A DNA stretch of 64,000 bases from Ancylobacter polymorphus (GCF_030813495.1 NZ_JAUSUI010000004.1:1-64000), one strand, 5' to 3'; shown: positions 1 to 8,732, counted from the first letter of the stretch. Numbers and translations are program-made. The notes: a model not told the origin generated them from the letters alone.

Positions 1-151
1 CATACTCCCCGTCGCCAATCCCCGACGCCGCCCCCGCCCCCGACGCGACAAAAACCGCCGCACCCAGACCGATATAGCGCTTCACCGTGTCGGCAGACGC
101 GGCGACCCGTGGCTCCGAAGCAGAGCTCTCTTTGACAATCGCGATACGCAT
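1..151 (-). CDS. pntA: NAD(P) transhydrogenase subunit alpha, N-terminal part
   Basis: Only the first 50 codons lie in the window; the gene continues off the left edge. The protein begins MRIAIVKESSASEPRVAAS, the opening beta strand of the NAD(H)-binding domain I of proton-translocating transhydrogenase alpha, including the early K-E pair typical of this and the related alanine dehydrogenase fold. The enzyme couples hydride transfer from NADH to NADP+ with inward proton movement at the inner membrane. It starts 8 bases after the stop of the oxidase subunit IV gene, so the two are probably cotranscribed, an arrangement that is common in alphaproteobacteria. The family is clear, but only the N-terminus can be judged. 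Confidence 0.82.
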   Translation of the reverse strand, partial: MRIAIVKESSASEPRVAASADTVKRYIGLGAAVFVASGAGAASGIGDGEY

Positions 152-159
152 GGCTGGTC

Positions 160-453
160 TCAGGAGGTGATGATCAGGGCGAGCACGAGAACGCCGAGCA
201 GGCCGAACAGCAGCTTCGGCTTGCCGTCTTCCGAGGCGAGGCCGATGGCGCAGGCGGCGACCGAGGCGAGGGTGCCGATGGTGAAGATGCCCCAATGGCC
301 GTTAGCGCCGCCAATGGCGAAGGACACCATGAAGCTGCACAGGGCCAGCGTGCTGACGAGGGTCATCTTGGTGAAGAAGTGGTACGTGCCCCGGTGCTCG
401 GCATAGTCGTTGCCATCCGCCTTGGCGTATTCGGTCACTCCGTGATCGGCCAT
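160..453 (-). CDS. aa3-type cytochrome c oxidase subunit IV family protein
   Basis: A 97-residue protein with a soluble N-terminus containing the H-x-G-T-Y-x-x-F-x-K segment that precedes the first helix of bacterial aa3 oxidase subunit IV. Two or three hydrophobic helices follow (about residues 30-50, 55-70 and 78-96). The family gives a small accessory helix to aa3 cytochrome c oxidase, the main terminal oxidase of aerobic respiration. I chose the start at MADHGV because GGGAGGGGG lies just upstream; the open frame extends 23 codons further without a better ribosome site. It is longer than the minimal single-helix members. It sits just upstream of pntA and away from the oxidase locus at 44-50 kb, which is the usual unlinked position for this gene. 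Confidence 0.8.
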   Translation of the reverse strand: MADHGVTEYAKADGNDYAEHRGTYHFFTKMTLVSTLALCSFMVSFAIGGANGHWGIFTIGTLASVAACAIGLASEDGKPKLLFGLLGVLVLALIITS

Positions 454-541
454 GTCGACCCCCTCCCAAAGAATAATGATCGCGCGATGCTCCGCTTTAG
501 CGGAAGACTCCGCCTGCGGCAACGGCGCGCGCCGGGGCAGG

Positions 542-1906
542 TCAGCGCAGTCCGGCCTCCACCAGCGCGGCGCCTTGACGCGCCGCCACGCTTTCGGTGG
601 AGAAATCGGCGATCGCTTCCTCGAAAAGCGCGTGGAAATTCAGCTCCGCCTTGAGGTGCAGGAACACCCCGCCAAGGCCGATGGCGGCGCGGTCCATGAA
701 GACGAATTCGCGCGGCACGCGGACCGGGCCCTGTTCCTTCAGCGCCCGGTGCACGGTGAAGGCCTCGCGCCGCCCATAGTCCCCCGGCGCCACGCCGTCG
801 GCGATGGTGCGGACGCGATCGTCGAGCAGCGGGCCATAGATGAAGCGGGCCCAGATGTTGAGCACGTCGATCAGCGCGCGGGAGAGGCCGCGAAAGCCCC
901 AGACCTCATAGGCATGGACGATGCGGGCCTCGTCCCCCGCCTGAAGGCCGCGATAGAGATCGACCACGCCGCCGACGAAGCTGGGCGGGAAGATGCGGAT
1001 GCAGCCATAGTCGAGCAGATTGATTCCCGCCGGCCGCCCCGCCTCCTCGAACACGGTGTAATTGCCGAGATGCGGGTCGCCATGGATGACGCCGAAGCGG
1101 GAAAAGGGCTGCCACCACGCCGCGAACATGGCGCGGGCGATGGCGTTGCGCTCCTCCAGCGGATGGTCGACGAAATCCAGCAGCCGGCGCCCCTCCAGCC
1201 AGTCCAGCGTCAGCAGGCGGCCGGTGGAGAGGTCGGGATGCACGCGCGGCACCCGCACCTGCGGGGCCTGCGCCAGCATCGCGGCGTAGAGCCCGGCATG
1301 GGCGGCCTCGCGCTTATAGTCCAGCTCCTCGCGCACCCTTTCGCCGATCTCCTCGGCGATGTCTGTCGTGTCGATGGCGGGGTCCATCCGCCGGTGGATG
1401 GAAAGCAGCAGGCCGAGCTGCTTGAGGTCCGCTTCCACCGCCGACTGCATGTCGGGATATTGCAGCTTCACCGCCAGGCTGGTGCCATCCAGCGCGCGGG
1501 CGCGGTGGACCTGGCCGAGCGAGGCGGCGGCGGCCGGCTCCTTGTCGAAGGAAAGGAAGCGCGCCTGCCAGTCCGGGCCGAGTTCCGCCATCATCCGCCG
1601 CTTGACGAAGGCCCAGCCCATGGGCGGGGCCTGGTTCTGCAGCGTGGCGAGTTCCTTGGCGTAGTCCGGCGGCAGCGCGTCGGGGATGGTCGCCATCAGC
1701 TGGGCGACCTTCATGATCGGTCCTTTCAGCCCGCCCAGCGCGGCGGCGAGCGCGGCGGCGTCGCCCTGCTTCGCGCCCGTGCCGAACAGCCTGGTGCCGG
1801 CCATGCGCGCGGCGACGCCGCCGACGCTGGTGCCGACGCGGGCATAGCGCAGAGCGCGGGCGGAAAGGCGGTTGGCTTCGCGGTCGGGAGAATCGGGGTC
1901 GGTCAA
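542..1906 (-). CDS. ABC1/UbiB (AarF) family atypical kinase
   Basis: 454 residues with the ABC1 kinase-like fold. Visible motifs: KVAQ at residues 66-69 in the place of the usual KxGQ signature, the alanine-rich nucleotide loop AAAAS at 125-129, VKLQYP with the beta-3 lysine (K147), the catalytic-loop motif HGDPHLGN at 275-282, and the metal-binding triad as DYG (299-301) rather than DFG. Family members such as UbiB and Coq8 are membrane-associated ATPases that help extract or organise ubiquinone precursors. This shorter form lacks the C-terminal transmembrane helices of UbiB, so it is probably a paralogue of unknown substrate. It is followed on the same strand by oxidase subunit IV, consistent with a loose respiratory link. 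The A-for-G change in KxGQ is worth noting. Confidence 0.85.
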   Translation of the reverse strand: MTDPDSPDREANRLSARALRYARVGTSVGGVAARMAGTRLFGTGAKQGDAAALAAALGGLKGPIMKVAQLMATIPDALPPDYAKELATLQNQAPPMGWAFVKRRMMAELGPDWQARFLSFDKEPAAAASLGQVHRARALDGTSLAVKLQYPDMQSAVEADLKQLGLLLSIHRRMDPAIDTTDIAEEIGERVREELDYKREAAHAGLYAAMLAQAPQVRVPRVHPDLSTGRLLTLDWLEGRRLLDFVDHPLEERNAIARAMFAAWWQPFSRFGVIHGDPHLGNYTVFEEAGRPAGINLLDYGCIRIFPPSFVGGVVDLYRGLQAGDEARIVHAYEVWGFRGLSRALIDVLNIWARFIYGPLLDDRVRTIADGVAPGDYGRREAFTVHRALKEQGPVRVPREFVFMDRAAIGLGGVFLHLKAELNFHALFEEAIADFSTESVAARQGAALVEAGLR

Positions 1907-1978
1907 GGCAGCCTCACGGATGGCCCATCAGTTAGGCCGCACCGGACGGGAGGCAAGCGTGCCGGCCCCCGCCGTCCA

Positions 1979-2476
1979 TCACCTTTGCGGTACGGGCCCG
2001 AGCACGCGCTGGATCAGCAACAGGCCGAGCACGGCGAGCGGCGTGAGGAAATCGGTGTAGAAGATCGGCCCGGCATTGCCGCTGGCCATATTGCCGGTCT
2101 CCTCGATCTGGATGGCGTGGCCGATGCCGGCGCCGCCGAGAAAGCCGAGCGCGACGATGCCCACCGCCGCGCGGTAGCCGGGCGAGCCGAGAAAGGCGCC
2201 GATCACCCCGGCGACGCCGATGCCGAGATTGGCCATGCCGACCTCGAACTGGAACGGGCTCGGCGCCCAGCCGATGGAGGCCGCCGCCTGGCCGGGGAAG
2301 AACACATGCCCCAGAAAGGCCCACAGCCCCATGAGGCCGACCGGCAGCAGCAGGATGTAGCGCAGCAGCTGGTCCACCACGAGCGCGAGCGAGAACGGGT
2401 GCGGCCCGCGCCACGACATCAGCAAAGCGAGGCCGATGGCGAGCGCCCAGGCGATCAACGGAACCCAGAAGACCAT
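1979..2476 (-). CDS. DUF6790-type integral membrane protein
   Basis: 165 residues, almost entirely hydrophobic, with about five membrane helices (roughly 2-22, 34-60, 78-98, 102-122 and 138-158). The central segment GWAPSPFQFEVGMANLG and the later GHAIQIEETGN loop are the conserved blocks I associate with DUF6790 membrane proteins, whose function is not established. It is the next gene after the heme-dependent N-demethylase-family gene on the minus strand, with 28 bases between them, so the two could be one transcript. No catalytic residues can be assigned. The family name is from memory of the conserved block and is moderately secure; the membrane topology is seen directly. Confidence 0.7.
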   Translation of the reverse strand: MVFWVPLIAWALAIGLALLMSWRGPHPFSLALVVDQLLRYILLLPVGLMGLWAFLGHVFFPGQAAASIGWAPSPFQFEVGMANLGIGVAGVIGAFLGSPGYRAAVGIVALGFLGGAGIGHAIQIEETGNMASGNAGPIFYTDFLTPLAVLGLLLIQRVLGPVPQR

Positions 2477-2504
2477 CAGCCTTTCCCCCCAATGCGCGGC
2501 CGGT

Positions 2505-3452
2505 TCAGGCGCCCGCCGCGAGCCGTTCCAGCGCCGCCGCCACCGCGTCGCGGTGCTCGGTTAGTCCCTTATACGCGAGCTGATCGGCGTCGAGGCCGAG
2601 AATCTGCTCGCGCAGCGAGGCGGCGAGGGCGCGCCCTTCCGGGTGGCGGCGGAAGGCGAGGAACGGGTCGACATGGATGCGGATGGTGAACAGCATGTCG
2701 CCGCTCTCCGGCAGGCGGCGCAGCGTCTGCCGTTCCACCCGCACGAAGGCTTCCGGGGCGAGATGGGCGGGGTCCTCGAACCAGTGGCGCGGGCGCTCCT
2801 TCGATTCGGGGTGGTGCAGTTCGTCATCGGGATAGATCGACCAGTTCACCCGCCACACCGGCTGGTCGACCTTCAGATTCTCGAAAATGCGGTTCATCAC
2901 CCGGGCGAGCTTGCTCTCATAGCCCGGCACCGCACGGTGAAGTTCGTCGAGCGACTGGCCGAATTTCTCGGTGAGCGACCAGGCGGAGGGGAAGCACAAT
3001 ACGGCGGCGACGAGCCGGTAGCCGGCCTCGCTCTTGCGCAGCAGCACGAGATCGTCGGAGACGATCTGCCCGGCGACGACGAGCGGCGCTTCGCTCTCCT
3101 CGTCGAGATCGAAGGTCCGTCCGGTCGCGGCCACGGTGAGGTGCCGGCCCTCCAGCCGGTACTGCGCGGGAAAGCGCGCGGTGAGATGGGCGACGAGAAG
3201 CTCCAGCGTCTCGCGCTGCGCCGCGCGGGTGTCCGGCTCCTCGCACACCACGATGTCGCGCCTGTCGCGGATCAACGCCGCGCGCTCTGCCAGCGTGGTG
3301 GCGAGATGCGCGTCGGGCTCGATCCACTCCGCGAGGTCGAGCGGGGCGAGGCCGACGGAAAACGCCTTGCGCGACCCGTCATAGGGGGTGTGGGCGAAGG
3401 CGTCGGCAATGGGCTCGGCGGCGGGAGAGGTCGGGGGGGCGGCGATGTTCAT
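2505..3452 (-). CDS. Heme-dependent oxidative N-demethylase family protein (DUF3445)
   Basis: 315 residues matching the DUF3445/HDOD family in length and order. There is an N-terminal HTPYDGSRKAFSVGLAPLD segment, a central CFPSAWSLTEKFG block, the NRIFENLKVDQPVWRVNWS core, and a C-terminal RQTLRRLPESG then FTIRIHVDPF block. The characterised fungal/bacterial-type homologue is a heme protein with a PAS-like fold that removes N-methyl groups oxidatively from dimethylamine-type substrates. I infer a similar amine-oxidising role here. The neighbours (a DUF6790-type membrane protein downstream, YigZ upstream) do not define the substrate. With a Rieske oxygenase, arginine-derivative genes and other amine enzymes nearby, a demethylation role would fit the window, but that link is only suggestive. 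Confidence 0.8.
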   Translation of the reverse strand: MNIAAPPTSPAAEPIADAFAHTPYDGSRKAFSVGLAPLDLAEWIEPDAHLATTLAERAALIRDRRDIVVCEEPDTRAAQRETLELLVAHLTARFPAQYRLEGRHLTVAATGRTFDLDEESEAPLVVAGQIVSDDLVLLRKSEAGYRLVAAVLCFPSAWSLTEKFGQSLDELHRAVPGYESKLARVMNRIFENLKVDQPVWRVNWSIYPDDELHHPESKERPRHWFEDPAHLAPEAFVRVERQTLRRLPESGDMLFTIRIHVDPFLAFRRHPEGRALAASLREQILGLDADQLAYKGLTEHRDAVAAALERLAAGA

Positions 3453-3616
3453 CGAAGCGTGCTCGGCTGGCGGATGCGGGAAGAGGCCCGCGCCGGTCCA
3501 GCTTAGAACCTGTGCAGGGTTTTCGTCAGCCCAAATTGTCGCCAGCCGGCGCCGGATGCCATGCTGAAAACGCAGGGCCCGAGCCGAGGGCGGGGGCGGG
3601 CGTCAGACCTCGCGCG

Positions 3617-4228
3617 TCAGGCGTCGGGCGTCCCGTCCTGCCATCGCAGCCGCGAGCGTCCGCTGGTGAGGTCGGACAGCGCCCGCGCGAGCTGTTCGGC
3701 CTGCGCGGCCGGGGCGGCGAGGGAAAGGATGGCGCCGCTCGCGGTGAAGGACTCGACCGCGACCTCGACGCCGGGCAGGGCGCCGAGCCGAGCCTGCACC
3801 AGAGCGAGATCGCTGAAGCCGCATTCCGCCGTCCCCGCCACGGTCTCCACCACCGCCACCTTGGCGGCCTCGCGCAGGCATTGCGCGGCGGTGCCGCCAT
3901 AGGCGCGCACCAGCCCGCCGCTGCCGAGCAGAATGCCGCCGAACCAGCGCGTGACCACGACGGCGACCCGGTCGAGACCCTGCCCGTCGAGCGCGGCGAG
4001 AATCGGCTTGCCGGCGGTGCCGGAAGGCTCGCCGTCATCGCTGAAGCGGTAGGCGGCGCCGATCCGCCATGCCCAGCAATTGTGATTGGCCCCAGGATCG
4101 GACTGCGCGGCGATGAACGCCTTCGCCGCCGCCTCGTCGGCCACGGGCGCGGCCGCCGCGCGGAAGCGGCTTTTCTTGATCTCCTGCTGGCACAGGGCCA
4201 CGTCAATGAGGGTGAAGCGCTCGACCAT
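3617..4228 (-). CDS. YigZ/IMPACT family protein
   Basis: 203 residues with the UPF0029/IMPACT signature: KKSRF near residue 18, HNCWAWRIG near 49-57, DDGEPSGTAGKPIL near 64-77, then VVVTRWFGGILLGSGGLVRAYGG near 89-111, followed by a C-terminal DUF1949-like ferredoxin fold. Bacterial YigZ and eukaryotic IMPACT relate to translation control and nucleic-acid binding, but the molecular job in bacteria is not settled. The gene stands alone on the minus strand with 117 bases of separation from the AruI-like gene upstream, so it is probably its own unit. Family assignment is strong; function is not. Confidence 0.9.
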   Translation of the reverse strand: MVERFTLIDVALCQQEIKKSRFRAAAAPVADEAAAKAFIAAQSDPGANHNCWAWRIGAAYRFSDDGEPSGTAGKPILAALDGQGLDRVAVVVTRWFGGILLGSGGLVRAYGGTAAQCLREAAKVAVVETVAGTAECGFSDLALVQARLGALPGVEVAVESFTASGAILSLAAPAAQAEQLARALSDLTSGRSRLRWQDGTPDA

Positions 4229-4345
4229 GGCCCCGTCTAGAGCAATTCCGGCGAAAATGCCTAGCTCGGCTGTTGCCGCCGGACCGGAAAGGCCCGCCCG
4301 CCCGCGCCTTTCTCCCGTGCGGGCTGGCTGGAAACCGACGGCGCG

Positions 4346-5947
4346 TCAGGCGGTGGCGCCGCGTGTCCGCGTCTGGTGAATCTCGATTAGGCTCGGCCCG
4401 TTACGCTCCTTCGCGGCGGTGAGTGCCGCGCCGAGCTCGCTCACATCCGAAAGGCGGAGCGCAGGCACGCCATAGGCCCCGGCCATGCCCAGGAAATCCG
4501 GCGGCGACGGCTTCACGCCCTCCGGGGTGATGCCGTTCGCGACCATGTAGGTCTCGATCTCCTGATAGCCGTCATTGTTCCACACGAGAAAGATCACCCG
4601 TGTCCCGGCATCGACCGCCGAGCCGATCTCGGCGAGGGAGAACTGGAACCCGCCATCGCCGGTGAGGCAGACGACCGGACGATCCGGCGCGCCGAGCGCC
4701 GCGCCGATGGCGGCCGGAGGGCCATAGCCCAGCGCGCCGAAGCCGGTCGCGGCATTGAACCAGGCGCGCGGGCGGGCGAGATCGAGATAGAGATTGCCGG
4801 CATAGACGGCCTGGGTGGAATCCCCGACCACGAGCGCGTCCGGCAGCGCGGCGTAGATCGCCTCGATCACGCCGATTTCGGTGCGGATCTTCGGCGTCAG
4901 CTCCTGCCAGGCCGCCTCGCGCGTCGCCGCCGCCCGCGCCGCGCCATCGCCGCTGCGGGCGGCAACAAGCGGGAGGAGGCCATCGACCGCCGCTTCCACC
5001 GTCGACAGCACGGGCAGGTCCGCGTGCGGCGCGCGCGCGAGCTGGAGCGGGTCGATGTCCACGCGCACGAAACGGGCGAGCGGCGGGAACCGGCCATCGT
5101 CATACATGTCGTAATCGGTCTGGCCCATTTCGGTGCCGAGCCCGATGACGAGATCCGCCTCGGCGATGAGCCGGCGGGTGGCCGCAAGGCTCGGGCTCGC
5201 CGGCACGCGCAGGGGATGGCCGGCCATGAGGCCGCGGGCGTTCACCGTCATGACCACGGGTGCGTCGAGCTTTTGCGCCAGCGCTTCGACCGCGCCCGCC
5301 GCCGCGACGGCGCCGCCGCCGCACATCAGCACGATGCGCCGGGCCTCATCGCACAGGGCGGCGAGCTGGCGCAGCGTCGCCGCCGCCGCGCCGGGGCGGG
5401 CCGGCACGGTGGCCCTGGCGACGATCTCGCCGGCCGGCAGGGGCATCACATCGGTGGGGATTTCGATATGCACCGGCCCCGGCCGCACGGACCCCATGAC
5501 CGCGAAGGCCTGCGCCACCACCGAGGCGAGGTCGGCCGGGTCGTTCAGCGTCCAGGACGCGGCGGCGAAACTCTTCATCAGTGCCGCCTGATCCGGCAGC
5601 TCGTGCAGATAGCCGAGGCCCTGGCCGAGCGAGGCGCGCCGGTTGACGCCTGAAATCACCAGCATGGGCACGGAATCCTGCCGCGCCTGCGCCATGGCGG
5701 TGATGGTGTTGGTGAGCCCCGGCCCGGTGATGACCAGCGCCACGCCCGGCTTGCCGGTGACGCGGGCATAGCCATCGGCCATGAAGCCCGCGCCCTGCTC
5801 ATGGCGCGGGGTGATGTGGCGGATTTTCGCGCCGGCGAGGCCGCGATAGAGCTCGACCGTGTGCACGCCGGGAATGCCGAACACCACCTCGACGCCATTG
5901 GCTTCCAGGAGGTCGATCAGCGCCTCCCCAACCGTTTTCGTACCCAT
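4346..5947 (-). CDS. AruI-like thiamine-diphosphate decarboxylase (5-guanidino-2-oxopentanoate type)
   Basis: 533 residues with the three-domain ThDP fold: a Pyr domain carrying the conserved glutamate in TPRHEQG (E50), a central Rossmann-like domain, and a C-terminal PP domain with GDG at 430-432 and the closing NN at 457-458 that bind Mg-diphosphate. The opening IPGVHTVELYRG and GADGYARVTG-like blocks match the acetolactate-synthase-like subgroup annotated as 5-guanidino-2-oxopentanoate decarboxylase. In Pseudomonas AruI turns 2-ketoarginine into 4-guanidinobutyraldehyde and CO2. I chose MGTKTV because GGGAGGAGCG precedes it; an upstream ATG 15 codons earlier has no such site. It lies directly after the AruH-like transaminase, which makes its substrate. 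Acetolactate synthase itself is less likely because there is no regulatory subunit gene. Confidence 0.82.
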   Translation of the reverse strand: MGTKTVGEALIDLLEANGVEVVFGIPGVHTVELYRGLAGAKIRHITPRHEQGAGFMADGYARVTGKPGVALVITGPGLTNTITAMAQARQDSVPMLVISGVNRRASLGQGLGYLHELPDQAALMKSFAAASWTLNDPADLASVVAQAFAVMGSVRPGPVHIEIPTDVMPLPAGEIVARATVPARPGAAAATLRQLAALCDEARRIVLMCGGGAVAAAGAVEALAQKLDAPVVMTVNARGLMAGHPLRVPASPSLAATRRLIAEADLVIGLGTEMGQTDYDMYDDGRFPPLARFVRVDIDPLQLARAPHADLPVLSTVEAAVDGLLPLVAARSGDGAARAAATREAAWQELTPKIRTEIGVIEAIYAALPDALVVGDSTQAVYAGNLYLDLARPRAWFNAATGFGALGYGPPAAIGAALGAPDRPVVCLTGDGGFQFSLAEIGSAVDAGTRVIFLVWNNDGYQEIETYMVANGITPEGVKPSPPDFLGMAGAYGVPALRLSDVSELGAALTAAKERNGPSLIEIHQTRTRGATA

Positions 5948-5998
5948 GACCGCTCCTCCCACCCCGCCTTGCCCGCCAGTGGCCGGCGCCACCGAATT

Positions 5999-7189
5999 CT
6001 AGGCCCGTCTCGCCTTCCGCAGACCCGAGCGCGCGGCCAGCGCCGCCATGCGCCGGCACGCTTCTTCGATCCTGTCGTCCGGTACCGTCAGGCTGATGCG
6101 GATGAAATCCCGGGCCTCGGCACCGAAGGCGGAGCCGGGCATGACCGCGACCTCTTCCTCGTTCAGCAGGGCCCAGGCGAAGGCTTCGCCGTCCATGCCG
6201 GTGCCGCTGACATCGACGACGATGAACATGCCGGCCTCGGGCGGGAATGGCACCAGCCCCGGCGCCTCCGCCAGCATGGTGGCGATGAGGGCGGCGCGCC
6301 GGCGATAGGCGGTGCGCATGAGGGCGGAGGTGCCGATGGGGTTGTCGAGCGCATGCGCGGTCATGTCGGCGATGAAGGGCTGCTGGCCGAACAGCATGGT
6401 TTCCGACACCGCCAGAAGGCGGGCGCAGAATTCGGCCGGCCCGATGGCCCAGCCGCTGCGGAAGCCCGGCGCGGCGTGCGATTTCGAGATGGAGGAACAG
6501 ACGATGGTGCGCTCGGCCAGCGCGGGATCGTCGAAGGGCGAGGCGAAGCGGCCTTCGAGGATCAGTTCCTCATAGACCTCGTCGGAGACGATCCACAGAT
6601 CGTGGCGGCGGCAGACCTCGCCGATGGCGGCGATCTCCTCGGCGGTGAGCACGGCGCCGGTGGGGTTGTGCGGCGTGTTGAGCAGCAGCACGCGGGAATG
6701 CGGGGTGATCGCCCGCTCAAGATCCGCCGCCTGCATGTGGAAGCCCTTTTCCGGGCGCAGCGGCACGGGGATCATCTCGGCGCCGGTGGCGCGGACGACG
6801 CCCTCATAGGTGGCGTAGAGCGGATCGCCCACCAGCACCGCGTCGCCGGTCTCGACCAGGCCGAGCATGACGGCGAACAGCGCGGTCTGGGTGCCGGGAA
6901 AGCACAGCACATTGTCGCCGGTCACGCCCGGCCGGCGCCCGGCGTATTTGCGCACCAGAGCGTCGACCACCACCGGCTCGCCGCGCCCGTTGGAATAGCG
7001 GTGCCGGCCGGCCGCCATGGCGCGCGTCGCTTCCGCGATCAGCCGCTCATGCGGCGGCAGGTCCGGCTCGCCGATGGTCAGCTCGATGATGGACCGGCCG
7101 GCGGCCTTGCGGCGGCGGCCCTCGACATGGACGGCCCATTTCTCGGAGCCGAGGCGGGCGAGCCTGTCGGTGATGGATGCGTAGCGCAT
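5999..7189 (-). CDS. AruH-like arginine:pyruvate transaminase (class I/II, PLP)
   Basis: 396 residues of fold-type I aminotransferase. The PLP lysine is K236 in SSISKSHA, with the partner motifs NTPHNPTG (N175) and D203 in SDEVYEEL. The opening MRYASITDRL with a nearby tryptophan, and the LLDRHGV-like late block, resemble Pseudomonas AruH, which moves the alpha-amino group of arginine to pyruvate to give 2-ketoarginine and alanine. The AruI-like decarboxylase follows after 51 bases, so the two first steps of the arginine transaminase route are paired. The TetR gene ends 4 bases upstream. Other class I aminotransferases (for example aspartate type) look similar, so the arginine assignment rests partly on the neighbouring decarboxylase. 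Confidence 0.82.
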   Translation of the reverse strand: MRYASITDRLARLGSEKWAVHVEGRRRKAAGRSIIELTIGEPDLPPHERLIAEATRAMAAGRHRYSNGRGEPVVVDALVRKYAGRRPGVTGDNVLCFPGTQTALFAVMLGLVETGDAVLVGDPLYATYEGVVRATGAEMIPVPLRPEKGFHMQAADLERAITPHSRVLLLNTPHNPTGAVLTAEEIAAIGEVCRRHDLWIVSDEVYEELILEGRFASPFDDPALAERTIVCSSISKSHAAPGFRSGWAIGPAEFCARLLAVSETMLFGQQPFIADMTAHALDNPIGTSALMRTAYRRRAALIATMLAEAPGLVPFPPEAGMFIVVDVSGTGMDGEAFAWALLNEEEVAVMPGSAFGAEARDFIRISLTVPDDRIEEACRRMAALAARSGLRKARRA

Positions 7190-7193
7190 TGGG

Positions 7194-7835
7194 CTACTCC
7201 CGGTCGCGATCGGTGGGGGTTGGCGCGGCGATCGGGTGGCCGATCAGCGCCTCGACGGAGGAAAAGGCGATCGAGACCAGTTCGCTTTCCTCGAAAAGTT
7301 CGCCGGCGAGGCAGCCTTCCAGCCAGAGGCCGTCCAGAATGCCGTTGATGGCGATGGCGAGCGCGCGGATGCGCGCCGGGGTGACGGGCGCGCCCCGGCC
7401 GGCGAGAAAATCCGCCAGCAATTCTTCCAGTTCGGCGCGGAAGCTCAGATAGCCCTCGCGGTGGATCGCCGCGAGAGCGGGGTCGACGCTGACCCGGCTG
7501 ATGAACGCCGCCCAGAGCGAGAGGCTGCGGCTGTTGGCGACGGGCTCGGTCAGGTTGACGAAGATGAAGTCCGACAGCCGCTGCTCCGGCGTGCCCTCAA
7601 GATTCTTCGCCTTCTCGGTCAGCCGGGCGATGAGGACCTTGTAGGCTTCCTGGAGGATGATGTCCTTGGAGGCGAAATAATGCCGGATCAGCCCCGCCGT
7701 CACCCCGGCCCGTGTCGCGATCTGGCGCACCGTGGCGCCCTGCAGCCCGGCTTCCGAAATGCAGTCGAGCGTCGCCTCGATGAGGTCGTGCCGACGCTCG
7801 GCCTCGGTGCCCCTATGGAAATCCCGGCGGGTCAT
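7194..7835 (-). CDS. TetR family transcriptional regulator (BetI-like)
   Basis: 213 residues. The N-terminal helix-turn-helix reads ATVRQIATRAGVTAGLIRHY (about residues 34-53), followed by FASKDIIL, the standard TetR DNA-binding unit; the rest is an all-helical ligand domain. The GVTAGLIRHYF form resembles the BetI/BetI-like C-terminal-domain group. I placed the start at an ATG whose TGA overlaps the stop of the hydrolase gene (ATGA), because the upstream open frame is only a shadow of that gene. It is cotranscribed with the hydrolase, transaminase and decarboxylase, so it probably senses an arginine-related metabolite and acts at the divergent promoter region around 8711-8949, where two palindromes are found. 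Confidence 0.85.
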   Translation of the reverse strand: MTRRDFHRGTEAERRHDLIEATLDCISEAGLQGATVRQIATRAGVTAGLIRHYFASKDIILQEAYKVLIARLTEKAKNLEGTPEQRLSDFIFVNLTEPVANSRSLSLWAAFISRVSVDPALAAIHREGYLSFRAELEELLADFLAGRGAPVTPARIRALAIAINGILDGLWLEGCLAGELFEESELVSIAFSSVEALIGHPIAAPTPTDRDRE

Positions 7836-8710
7836 GCCGCGCGACGCAGCACGGGCCGCGTCAGGCAGGTGGGGCCGCCCTCGCAGGCGATGCACAGCGC
7901 GTCCGCCGCGAAGGTCGAAACCGTGCAGCCGGCGGCCTCCATCGCCGCTTTGGTGGCGGGGAAGCCCTCGACCATGATCACCTCGTTCGGGCGTGTCGGC
8001 AGCACGTTGAGCGAGAGGCCGTTGCTGGCGTGGAACTCGTCGGCCGGGGCTTCGATCAGGCGGATGCCGCGCGCCTTCAGCAGCTGGTAGAACGCGGCCG
8101 GCAGAAGCGGGGCGAAGACGAGGGCGAGATCGTCGGCCAAGGGGCTGATGACGCTCATGAGATGCAGGCAGGCTTCTTCCCCGTGCCAGAGCGGCAGGTC
8201 GAAGCCCAGCACGGCGATGCCATGAGGGGCGAGGAGGGCGCCGAGCTGGTCGATGCCCGCCTGATTGGTGCGCACGCCGCGCCCGACAATGAGGGTGCGC
8301 GCATCCAGCCACACGCAGTCGCCGCCCTCCACCGTGCCGGGGGCCTCGATGCGCCCGAGGATCGGGATCTGGCGCTCGGCATAGGCCCGCTCATGCAGCG
8401 CAGGCTCTCCGGCGCGCAGCGGCTTGCCCATGCGCAGGATCACCGCGCCATGATCGGACATCAGCGAGGGGTCATGGGTGAACATGGCATCGGCCAGCCC
8501 GTCGCCGGGATCGTCCAGCCAGAGGATCTCGGCGCCGGACTGTTCGACCAGGCGGGCGAAGGCGCCATATTGCTCGACGGCTTTCGCCCCGTTGAAGGTC
8601 GGGCCGTAATGCCACTGCGCCGGGTCCGCCGCGAGGAGGCTCGGGCCCGGGCGCCGCATGAGCACGCGCTGCAGCGGCGCCGACATTTCCTGCGACCCGA
8701 AAGGCGACAT
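7832..8710 (-). CDS. DDAH/arginine-deiminase-fold guanidino-modifying hydrolase
   Basis: 292 residues of the pentein (amidinotransferase/deiminase) superfamily. The expected catalytic set is visible: FTHDPSLM (D80), TVEGGDCVW (E128, D131), CLHLMS with H183, and a near-terminal nucleophile C282 in GGPTCLTRP. Relatives are dimethylarginine dimethylaminohydrolase, which releases methylamines and citrulline from N-omega-methylarginines, and arginine deiminase. The usual HLD is HLM here, so substrate choice may differ. I picked MSPFGSQ because GAGG lies 8 bases upstream. It is the first gene of the minus-strand unit with TetR, AruH-like and AruI-like genes, which points to guanidino compounds. Free arginine, methylarginine or guanidinobutyrate are all possible substrates. 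Confidence 0.8.
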   Translation of the reverse strand: MSPFGSQEMSAPLQRVLMRRPGPSLLAADPAQWHYGPTFNGAKAVEQYGAFARLVEQSGAEILWLDDPGDGLADAMFTHDPSLMSDHGAVILRMGKPLRAGEPALHERAYAERQIPILGRIEAPGTVEGGDCVWLDARTLIVGRGVRTNQAGIDQLGALLAPHGIAVLGFDLPLWHGEEACLHLMSVISPLADDLALVFAPLLPAAFYQLLKARGIRLIEAPADEFHASNGLSLNVLPTRPNEVIMVEGFPATKAAMEAAGCTVSTFAADALCIACEGGPTCLTRPVLRRAA

Positions 8711-8732
8711 ATGATACCTCTTGGCGAGCGGC

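Noticed and set aside
452-2689. 745-codon plus-strand open frame opposite the ABC1 kinase and membrane protein genes
   Set aside because: Composition (arginine, glycine, histidine-rich, no domain pattern) is that of a GC-rich antisense shadow; the minus-strand genes show clear family motifs.
4229-4345. Possible short dispersed repeat around CTAGAGCAATTCCGG
   Set aside because: Looks like a motif common in related genomes, but no clear inverted arms or second copy is visible in this window.
4346-5947. Acetolactate synthase large subunit (ilvB)
   Set aside because: No ilvN/ilvH-type small subunit follows, and the adjoining AruH-like transaminase supports the 2-ketoarginine decarboxylase assignment.
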